Below, piece after piece: positions 55,512 to 64,000 of a stretch of 64,000 nt of DNA. The notes under the pieces were generated by a model. The model was not told where the DNA came from. It saw only the letters and a program-made list of their open reading frames with translations, and ran no database searches. The DNA is taken from the NCBI GenBank assembly GCA_022036555.1, contig CM039120.1:23216227-23280226 (forward strand), written 5' to 3'. Numbering within the stretch: the stretch's first letter is position 1; every line of letters starts with the position of its first letter. The stretch comes from Microstegium vimineum. Its lineage: Eukaryota; Streptophyta; Magnoliopsida; Poales; Poaceae. Both the position numbers and the translations under genes were made by a program.

Positions 55512-57725
55512 TTGATCTGCGAAGGCGACATAGAGCGAGGTGCTAGTAAACCTCCCTACTTCGATGGAACCAACTTTGCCTATTGGAAGGTGCGCATGTC
55601 GGCTTACCTCCAAGGGCTTGACACAAAGTTTTGGGAGATTTGTGAGAATGAGAACTACGTGGTTCTTGAGGCTCGGATCACCGATGCCCAGGTTATGCAG
55701 CATGCATCTAATGCTAGAGCCCGTAGCATTCTCTTCTCTTGTCTGTCTCTTCTAGAGTTTGAGCGGGTTTCGAGTCTCACTACGGCACGGGAGATCTGGC
55801 AAACACTCTTGAGATATCATGAGGGCAACCCTCAGATCAAGTCCAGACTCTTTGACACGTACTGTCGAGAGTACGAGAACTTTGTTCAGTTGGCCAGCGA
55901 ATCTCTTGACGGGATGTTCACTCGCTTCCAATCTATCGTCAACAAGATGCGTGCCAATCGAGCCAACTTGCCTTATGATGATCATGAGATGGCAATCAAG
56001 CTTTTGCATGCTCTTGATCGGAAGGTGTGGGAGATGAAGGTGGCTTCCATTCAGGAGTCACCGGGCTATGATGCCCTGACCGTGGACGAGCTGTTCAGTA
56101 AGCTCAAGTCCTCGGAGATTGACTACCAAACCCGGGCCAAGCTTGAAAACCCGTCGAAACCATCTTTGGCGTTAGTTTCTATGTCTTATTCCTCCTCTGA
56201 CCCTTCACACTCCTTGTTTGCTTTGTCTTTGATTTCTATGATAGAGAAGCAAGTGGAGGCTCTTGGAGATGATGAGCTGGCTTTGGTCATCACCAAGTTC
56301 TCACGATTTCACAACAACCGTTTGAACCGTCGGCGTGGTGGCTCAGCTAAGGGGTGCTACCATTGCGGTGATGAGGATCACTTCATCGCAAACTGCCCCA
56401 GGAAAGCTGCGGGTGACTTCACCAAGCGCAAGGACAAGCGCGAGCACCACTTCAAGGACAAGCACAAGCCCAAGGGTGGCTACCACCGAAGGTCCTCCAA
56501 GAAGGTGATCGACAAGGTGAAGGCCAAGCACCGAGCCTTCCTCGCCTCCCTCAGCGACATCGATGCCTCCTCCGACGGAGGTGCTTCTTTGAGTGATGAC
56601 TAATCCAAGGGAAAGGTTGAGGACAAGCTCAACGGCCTATGCTTCTACGCCGGCACCAAGCATGGTGGATTTTGCACCATGGCGATCGAAGAAGGCAAGG
56701 TTGGCAAGCGCAAGGATGGCCCCGACTACGACTACGACTCCGACACACCCGAGGTACCACCCACCATCGCCTCCCTCTCTCTTGAGATTTAGTCTCTAAA
56801 TGACGCCTTGATGAGTCAAGATGCATTGCTCAAGCGTGCTGCTATCGAGAGGAACGACTTTAAGGCGAAGTACCTTAGCGCGCTTCATGAGCTAGATTTT
56901 GCTAAGGCGTCAGTGGTGGTTACCGAGGAGGTAGAGTGTGATGCTTGCGCCATTCACATGTCTGATCTTGTCACTCTCCGGGACAAGTAGGGCACTCTAC
57001 TTGAGGAGGTCAGTGAGTTGAAGGCTAGGACTAGCTTACTTGGTACGTGCAAGTCTTGCTTAGGCTTGCGTTCTGAGCTGGCACAAAGAGATGCTAGGAT
57101 TGCTGTGCTAGAGAAGATCATCTCAGATAGCACTAGAGAGTCGGAACGCTTTGAGGCTTTGGAGCTTGAGATCGCGTCGTGCAGACACGGCAAGATGCGA
57201 ACCAAGGAAGAAAACACATACCTTCGGTCCATCTTGAGCTGGGTGTCTTGCCGAGAGCCGCAGTTGGGGATGATGCTTAGCCAATGCAAAAGGGCTGGCA
57301 GCACGGGAGTAGGCTTTGCTATAGGTGGGAAGGACGATAGCATGATTGGTAAGATCGGTGAGTGCAGTGGTTTGAGCAAGAATGAGAAATCCACCACAAC
57401 TCCTAAGCTTACCAAGATCACTCCACCTAATCCTACCAACCCCTCTGAGTTTCCTATGAGAGATGGTGTGTTTGAAGAGCCACCCAAAACCACTCCACAG
57501 AAGCAAGTGTGGATTGCAAAACCGAACCATCTTCGCAACCCACTTGACACACTGCCAGACATCTCTAGTGATCCCCTTCCTAAGAAAGCTAGAGCCACCC
57601 AACCCAATAAGAGAGTGCCTACCAAGAGAGTGGTGAGGTACCTTTGTGAGTATTGTGAGCGGATGGGCATTTGGCTGAGTTTTGCTATAGGAGGAAGAGA
57701 GATGATCGGAGGCAAGTTGAGTTGA
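55512..57725 (+). pseudogene. Copia-3 gag, broken by stops
   Basis: Gag capsid region with YFDGTNFAYWKVRMSAYL and IWQTLLRYHEGNPQIKSRLF, then a basic region and CCHC knuckle CYHCGDEDHFIANC (about residue 280). The frame continues past three in-frame stops (56601-56603, about 56790, 56988-56990) through a coiled-coil section with LRSELAQRDARIAVLEK. At 57660 the second knuckle CEYCERMG is cut by a one-base frameshift: the remainder (LAEFCYRRKR) is in the next frame. No ATG opens the reading frame at the expected site; the codon is ATC (55515-55517), suggesting start loss. Gag would form the particle. Confidence 0.85.
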
Positions 57726-58106
57726 ACAACCGGGACATGCACCACCCACGAGTTGGGGTGCGTGAACCGGAAGTTCGAAGGCGCACTACTAGGCCTAGAG
57801 GTACAATGCCTCAAGGTGCTAGGCCTCAGGAGGCGAGACCACGCAGTGGTCGTGCCCGACAGGGTACTGGTCGTGACCCATACGACTACGAGCCTCGTGG
57901 CGGTGGCTTTACTCCACCCTTCTTTAGCGGACCACGTTTTCCCCATCGTGGTGATTGCTACCCTCTATGGGGCAGGGGATGTTTGGTTTTTCTCCTAACC
58001 CATTCTTTGGGCAAATGGGACAACACTGGTATCCTTCACAGTTTACTAACCCCAGTGTTGGTCCGTTTGCTCACCCTATGTCTTTTTATTGATGTAGGAA
58101 GGAGGA
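57726..58106 (+). pseudogene. Copia-3 gag tail and gag/pol linker
   Basis: In the frame after the knuckle frameshift the sequence encodes an Arg/Gly/Pro-rich linker (RPRGTMPQGARPQEARPRSG), a low-complexity tail before protease. The frame becomes non-protein-like by about 57960, so another frameshift is likely. Confidence 0.55.
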
Positions 58107-59213
58107 TTGGAGGAGACTTGGCTTGTGGATTCCGGATGCTCACGCCATATGACCGGAAGTGCCAAGTGGTTCTCTAGCCTCGACCTTGTGCGCCACACCG
58201 AGTATATCACATTCGGGGACAAGAGTAAAGGTAAGGTTTTCTCCCGGGGGTCCATCCTAGTCAATTCGTCTTTTGTCCTCAAGGATGTTGCTTTGGTTGC
58301 GAATTTGCACTTTAATCTTCTCTCGGTTTCGCAACTCCTTGAAGACGGTTTTGAAGTGAGATTTAAGCCAAACTTGTCTCGGATTTTGGACTCTCATGGT
58401 GAGCTTGTTTGCCGGATTTTGCCCTTCGGGAAGGTTTTTCGTGCAGATTTTTCTATCTCTTCCGGACCTTCTCGTTGTCTTCTTGCTGGTTCTTCTTCCG
58501 AGCTTTGGAAGTGGCATAGGAGATTGGGACACTTGAGTTTTGACTTGCTTGCAAGGCTTAGCTCAATGGACCTTATCCAAGGATTGCCAAAGCTAAAGTT
58601 TGAGAAGGATTTGGTTTGCCATCCTTGCAGGCATGGCAAGATGGTTGCCGCTTCCCATCCTCCTATGACTGAGGTCATGAACACTCGACCCGGCGAACTC
58701 TTACACATGGACACAGTTGGTCTAGCTCGGGTTAGGTCGGCGGGAGGGAAGTGGTATGTTGTTGTAGTCGTTGATGACTACTCGAGATACTCTTGGGTGT
58801 TCTTTTTGGAGAGTAAGGATGAGGCTTTTCCACTTGTTCGAGATCTGATTTTGAGATTGCAAAATGAGCTACCTAAGAATGCCATGAGAGCTATCCGCAG
58901 TGACAATGGCACAGAATTCAAGAATTCTCACTTTGCAACTCTTTGCTCTTCTTTGGGTCTCGATCACCAGTTTTCCTCACCTCACACTCCCCAACAGAAC
59001 GGTGTTGTTGAGCGCAAGAATCGGACCCTTGTTGAGATGGGCAGGATGATGCTCGATGAGCATAGGACTCCTAGGCGGTATTGGCCCGAAGCACTTAGTT
59101 TTGCTTGCTATGTTTCCAATCGCATTTTTCTCCGAGCTTTCAAGAAAAAGACCTCTTATGAGCTGCGATTTGGGAGACCACCCAAGGTAAGTCACCTACG
59201 GGTGTATGGATAA
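58107..59213 (+). pseudogene. Copia-3 protease and integrase
   Basis: Protease with the active-site motif LVDSGCSRHMTG (residues 6-17), intact. Integrase with zinc-binding HRRLGH ... CHPCRHGK (about 140-185) and catalytic residues in HMDTVG (about 206), IRSDNGTEF (about 265) and PQQNGVVERKNRTL (E about 304). All three acidic residues are present. The frame stops at HLRVYG, where Copia integrases normally continue; about a dozen residues are missing before DKFESWSSDGIFLGYS resumes in the next frame. Confidence 0.88.
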
Positions 59214-61259
59214 ATTTGAATCATGGTCTTCTGACGGTATCTTTCTTGGTTATTCTACTCACTCTCGTGCTTATCGTGCACTTAACCTTGAAACTAACCG
59301 AGTGATGGAGACTTGTGAGATTACCTTCGATGAAACTATGCCCTGTGTTTCCACTACTTTTGAGCTTGAAGGTGATGATGAGGTGAACACTAGCATCTTT
59401 GTGGAGGAGGAGCAGGATGATGCCGATTGGGGTGATCCCGAGCCAACTCCACTAGCTACCCCCGTCGACCTTGCGACGTCCACTTGGGCTCACGGTCCCG
59501 ACCCGACTACTTCTACATGGGGGCCGTTCGAGCAGCTTCCTCAGTCGGTGCCCGTTGCACATGAGGGAGCTCCAGCTGCTGTTGAGAGGGAGGCCACTTT
59601 GTCCAGGCAGGCTCCCCGCCACATCCAGCGGCAGCATCCGCCGGAGAACATCATCGACGACATTGACCGTCGAGTCACGCGGTCCAGGTCCTATATCTCT
59701 CACTTTGCTCATTCGGCTTTTGTCGCTTCTTTTGAGCCCCGAGATGTTGGACACACTTTAATGGATCCGGATTGGGTTAATGCCATGCATGAGGAGATAG
59801 AAAACTTTGAGCGAAACCGCGTTTGGGTCTTAGTTCCTCCATCACCTAGTTGCCACCCTATAGGTACGAAATGGGTTTTCAAAAACAAACAATGTGAGGA
59901 TAGGGTGGTAGTGCACAACAAGGCTAGGTTGGTAGCTCAAGGCTTTTGTCAAAAGGAGGGAATAGACTATGAGGAAACCTTTGCTCCCATAGCTCGTTTA
60001 GAAGCCATTAGAATCCTTCTAGCTTTTGCGGCTTCTAAGGGTTTCAAGCTTTTCAAATGGACATTAAAAGTGCTTTCTTAAACGGCTACATAGAGGAGGA
60101 AGTTTATGTTAAACAACCTCCCGGTTTCGAAAATCCCATGTTTCCAAACCATATTTTTAAACTTCACAAAGCCTTGTATGGTTTGAAACAAGCACCTAGA
60201 GCATGGTATGATAGGCTAAAAACCTTTTTGCTTGCTAAGGGTTTTAAAAGGGGATCGGTAGATAAGACGTTGTTTCTCCTCAAGCAAGGCAAAGACACTC
60301 TCCTTGTCCAAATATACGTGGATGATATCATCTTTGGTGGTTCTTATCATGCTCTTGTTGCCAAGTTTGAAGATCTTATGAGCAGGGAATTTGAGATGAG
60401 CATGATGGGAGAGTTGACTTTCTTTCTCGGGTTGGAAATCAAGCAAACCCGGGAAGGGACGTTCGTGCACCAAGGCAAGTACACGAAGGATATCTTGAAA
60501 AAGTTTGACATGGGTGAGGCAAAGCCTCTTTCGACGCCCATGTCGACTACGACTGCCTTGGATGCGGATGAGGAAGGAGAGGCGGTGGACCAGACGGAGT
60601 ACCGCAGCATGATCGGGTCGCTTGTGTACCTGACGGCGACCTGACCGGACATTCAGTTCGCCGTCTGCCTGTGTGCTTGCTTTCAGGCGTCCCCACGGAC
60701 TTCGCACAAGCAGGCGGTGAAACGCATCATGAGGTACTTGCGCTTCACTCCCGAATTTGGTCTTTGGTTCTCCACCTCTTCCTCTCTTGTGCTTTGCGGT
60801 TATTCTGACGCCGACTTTGCCGGTTGCTGACTTGATCGGAAGTCCACTTCTGGGACTTGCCAGTTTCTCGGGCCTTCTTTGGTTTCTTGGTCTTCTCGCA
60901 AGCAATCTAGCGTGGCACAGTCGATGTGCAAAGCTGAGTACGTTGCCGCGACTAGTTGTTGCTCTCAGTTGCTTTGGATGATTGCCACTTGGAGAGATTT
61001 TGGTCTTGAGCTTACTAAGGTGTCTCTGCTTTGTGATAGCACGAGTGTAATTAGTGTGGCTAAAAATCCCGTGCTTCATTCGAAGACCAAGCACATTGAG
61101 GTCCGCTTTCACTTTTTGCGTGATCACTACGAGAAGGGCGACATTGACCTCCGGCATGTCGAGACCCAAAACCAGATTGCGGATATTCTCACTAAGCCAT
61201 TGGATCAAGCTGCGTTTTCTCGCCTTTGGGGCGAGTTGGGTGTTTGCTTTCCTTTTTAG
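59206..61259 (+). pseudogene. Copia-3 RT and RNase H
   Basis: Continues integrase C-terminal sequence (SSDGIFLGYSTHSRAYR), then an acidic linker and RT: KARLVAQGFCQKEGIDYEET, a one-base frameshift near 60055, DIKSAFLNGYIEEEVYVKQP, ALYGLKQAPRAWYDRL and catalytic YVDDIIFG. RNase H follows (YSDADFAGC, SWSSRKQSSVAQS, LLCDSTS, TKHIEVRFHFLRD) and ends at QIADILTKPLD. In-frame TGA codons at about 60642 and 60829 replace conserved arginines, as expected for CGA to TGA transitions. One frameshift plus these stops inactivate it. Confidence 0.9.
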
Positions 61260-61320
61260 AGGTGGAAAGTTTTGTGTATCATAGATCTTTTTGATTCTTT
61301 TAGTCTTTTCTTTGTCCTTC

Positions 61321-62132
61321 TGTTGACACCATTTTTTGTATGTGTCAATTTGAACCGGATGCACTGATCGGTAGAAGGATGGTTGCTTCTCCTTATCGGC
61401 CGTAGAATATCACCAATCAGATTGCCGATAGAAGCAGAAGATTGAAGAAACGCCAAAGATAAAGAGAAGGGTATTTTGCCGATTGAAAAGTGTTGCCAAT
61501 GGAAATAGGAGAATGTTGCCGATCGGGAATGTTGCCGATGGATGCAGGATATAGCTGGTGTTAGTGGAAAGATGCTGATGGTAATGGAAGAAGGTTGCGG
61601 ATGGAAAGAAATCCGCAGATGGAAAGTGTCATCGTGAAGAGAATAGATAAGGAAACTGGTGATTTTATACGAGTATTATTATATCAGGTTGAGTTCAACT
61701 CTTATACGAGTCATTTATTTCCTTAAAAGTAGAATTTTTGTTTAGGTATGAGTCATGTCTGTGTACAACTCCTCCTATTGGAGTATAAATATGTACCTAG
61801 GGCCCGTATGAGAGGATATCCAATACAATCAAACAAATCTATTATTTTTGTCTTACTTTTCAGCATCTACTTTTTTCGCATTAGTTATATTTTATCTACG
61901 AGTTCGTACGATCTCGACGGGCTACATCTACAAGATCTCCGTCTACTTCGCAAGTTCCGCGTTTTGAGCAAATTGAGCCTTGACGTCCGGGCGCATCGCT
62001 GTCGTCTCGTTCAAACTTGTTCTAGTTATCGTCCTTGTCGATTAACTGGTCAAATCGACTGGCACACCTTTGGATATCGAGTTTGGGTATAAGCCCGAGG
62101 TGTTCGCAGATCCAATGCTTTTTGTGTCAACA
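61321..62132 (+). repeat. 5' LTR of the gypsy element
   Basis: 812 bp with perfect inverted ends TGTTGACAC and GTGTCAACA. TATAAATA at 61784-61791 is the likely promoter. A CTTTTGGCACACCCGGTGGG stretch follows immediately (62136-62155) and is probably the primer site; it is not the initiator Met type and I did not assign the tRNA. The words TTGCCGAT and GATCGGCA recur through the LTR and on into gag. Confidence 0.9.
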
Positions 62133-62171
62133 CCTCTTTTGGCACACCCGGTGGGACCCTAGATACATCTC

Positions 62172-64000
62172 TTGATCAAGATCATGGGTGGTTCTACTGA
62201 CATTGATCCAAAGAACGTCATTGAAGTCTCCGAAGCAGATCTGAAAAATGATCAGAAGCAAGCTATGGAGCAGGCTATGGAGGAATACAAGCAGCTATAT
62301 CTGAAGTCCTTCAGCCTAAGCAGGAGCGGCGAAGCTATCCAGAAGCACGATCCGTGGTTGCCGCGGAAGGTCACTTTCGACGCCAATCCTGGTAAATTAG
62401 AAGAGATGGTTAATTCTACATTAAATCAAGCATTAATTAGCCACTATACGGTACTGTCCAATACTGTATACAATGCTGTTATGCAATCTTTCAAAGAAGG
62501 ACAGACACCCCATTACGTTGGTCCGACGTATCATCAACCTAGATCGGCATCTACTGTGACTCCATCGGCGGTCCCAGCGGCATCTTCCCAACCTGTGAAG
62601 CCATCTGCCGGGGAAGGTACTCCACCCAGATCGAGCCCTGCAAGCGTCGTTCGGGTAAATACAGATCCGATAGCATCAGAGATGTCAGGACCCGTGATCC
62701 CGAGTCAACCAATTCCTGCTAGCTGGTGGGGATACGATATGCCTCCAAATTCATCTACCGACGCTAAGTTGATCCGAGGTGACAATGCGGCGGAGAAGGC
62801 CCATGTGGAATCGGCAATATCAGCACAACCGATGAGTCCGGTGATGCATTATGCCATGTCTTCTCCAAACATGCAGTTGCTGCCAGAGAATCTTCAGATG
62901 GTGGTATCCAAGATGCCTTACGGGCAACCATCGGCAAATGCTTTGCCGATGCAACAAGATTCGGCAATGGCAAACCACCACATGATGATGATGAATCATC
63001 AAACTAGGGTATCAGTGCACCAAGGAAGCCAGTTTGTTGATTGTTCCAGGGTGCAGGAGCAGCAGACACCGGGTAACCATCAATTATCGGCAAATCATAT
63101 GCCGATGACTTATAATCCTGCGTGGACCAGTCCAGTTCAGCAACAGGTGGTACAACCTGGATACCAAGTAGCGGGAGCACAACGTACCATTACCCAGCAA
63201 ACTCTCAGAATGAAACATCAGTATATCGACCGATGGATATCGTGCCGCAGTATGCCCCACTGGGTGCCCAAGGTCATACATCGGTAAATCAACCGATGCA
63301 TAATATTCAGCAAGGTGGTGCTGCGCCCGTACCAATCGGATTAGCTTATTTGCCGCAAAGGCAAGAAGTGGCGTATCCACTGGTCCAACCAGTTAATATC
63401 CAGCCAATCCATCGGCAGGATCAGGATGCATACTGGGCCGACAAAATTGCTGAAGTAATGAAAGAGCAGTTCGGTATCAAGCCTAAGGTCAATACGTACT
63501 CTTATCGGACACCGTAACCTCAAGCATATGACTTGATCCCTCTCCCGAATCGGTACAAGGTGCCAGATTTCACGAAGTTTTCCGGCCAAGATGACACGTC
63601 AACAATGGAGCACATCAACCGCTTCATTATTCAATGTGGAGATGCAGCTAGCAGAGATGAACTGAGGGTAAGATTGTTTTCATCGTCTTTATCTGGATCG
63701 GCGTTTACATGGTTCATCTCGCTTCCTCCAAATTCTGTGATTACTTGGGCTGATCTGGAGAAGCAGTTTCACAAGTACTTCTTCTCTGGTGTTCATGAGA
63801 AGAGAATTACCGATTTGGTCAAGCTTAAACAGCACAATGACGAATTGGTAGAAAGCTTCGTCCAAAGGCTTCGGGATGTAAAGAACAAATGCTACATCTT
63901 AGTGCTGGATGATCGGCAATTGGCAGATCTAGCCTTCCAGGGGTTGCTGCCACACATTAGGGACAAGTACGCATCTCAAGAGTTTGAGAGTCTGAGCCAT
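62172..64000 (+). pseudogene. Gypsy Gag, partial
   Basis: Starts MGGSTDIDPKNVIEVSEADL, an acidic leader followed by a Gln/Pro/Ser/Met-rich spacer. The frame shifts near 63180-63200 (first frame ends at 63287, the next runs from 63122). An in-frame TAA at 63515-63517 follows RTP. After it the retrotransposon Gag domain is clear: RYKVPDFTKFSGQDDTSTME, SLSGSAFTWFISLPP, ITWADLEKQFHKYFF and ESFVQRLRDVKNKCY, still open at the window end. This domain forms the gypsy capsid. Confidence 0.87.

Larger units (their letters stand above)
53507..61320 (+). mobile_element. Copia-3 retrotransposon (copy B), interrupted at its 3' end
   Basis: 5' LTR 53507-55466, primer site, gag, protease, integrase, RT and RNase H to 61259, then 61 bp before a gypsy element enters at 61321. 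The 3' LTR is not in the window. Palindrome arrays and Sirevirus-like Gag and RT suggest the Sirevirus group, though a third frame cannot be checked. The coding region carries at least five nonsense changes and at least three frameshifts. Confidence 0.88.
61321..64000 (+). mobile_element. Ty3/gypsy retrotransposon, 5' part
   Basis: LTR, primer site and the first 1.8 kb of gag; the rest lies beyond the window. It is inserted in the 3' end of Copia-3 copy B, so it is the youngest event visible at this end. The frame is broken once by a frameshift and once by a stop. Confidence 0.9.

Noticed and set aside
56954..57946. 330-codon minus-strand open frame
   Set aside because: Antisense to Copia-3 gag; no recognisable motif.
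60216..61364. 382-codon minus-strand open frame
   Set aside because: It is the antisense shadow of Copia-3 RT/RNase H, whose sense strand shows clear catalytic motifs.
1..64000. CRISPR arrays, bacterial operons or prophage
   Set aside because: No regularly spaced direct repeats with unique spacers and no prokaryotic gene organisation; introns and plant transposons show a plant nuclear genome.

Overview
The window looks like plant nuclear DNA, most likely from a grass and probably a panicoid. It is about 64 kb of dense, nested LTR retrotransposons around one intact host gene. The clues are Sirevirus-type Copia elements with initiator-Met-tRNA primer sites, Ty3/gypsy LTRs of the kind common in grasses, Stowaway, Tourist, hAT and Mutator-type MITEs, Helitron ends obeying the CTAG^T rule, and a spliced gene with a GC-rich 5' end. 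The species assignment is inference; no marker pins it down.

Layout. 1-5455: AT-rich repeats, including a tandem series of units with tRNA-like A and B boxes, a Tourist-like MITE and a CACTA-like end. 5456-22946: one complete Sirevirus (Ty1/copia) on the minus strand, with both LTRs, the target duplication ACGAC, primer site, gag, broken pol, a broken third (env-like) frame, and a probable gypsy solo LTR inside it. 22947-31690: intergenic, with a decayed Helitron helicase and its 3' end (minus strand) and a five-exon fragment of a HAK/KUP potassium transporter (minus strand).

31690-39900: the one convincing host gene, an SMG7/EST1-like nonsense-mediated decay factor on the plus strand. Its five coding exons sum exactly to 1045 codons plus a stop. 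Two tiny upstream ORFs abut or overlap the start, and likely 3'UTR introns contain a MITE cluster.

39905-64000: a retrotransposon nest. A Helitron end and a hAT MITE lead into a second Sirevirus (plus strand). That copy is split by a non-autonomous gypsy element (TSD TCAAG) and cut off inside integrase by a gypsy LTR (minus strand). That LTR is followed by an LTR of a third Copia family, which is itself invaded 55 bp before its end by a fuller copy of the same family (LTR, gag, protease, integrase, RT, RNase H). The fuller copy is in turn entered by a gypsy element whose gag runs off the window.

Nearly all coding capacity outside SMG7 is transposon-derived and broken by stops and frameshifts, several of which look like C-to-T (CGA to TGA, CAG to TAG) decay of methylated DNA. 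Observations most worth a second look: the tRNA-box tandem array, a conserved splice-acceptor-like gag/pol junction in two Sirevirus copies, a hairpin around the PPT/LTR boundary, and the uORF and 3'UTR architecture of SMG7.
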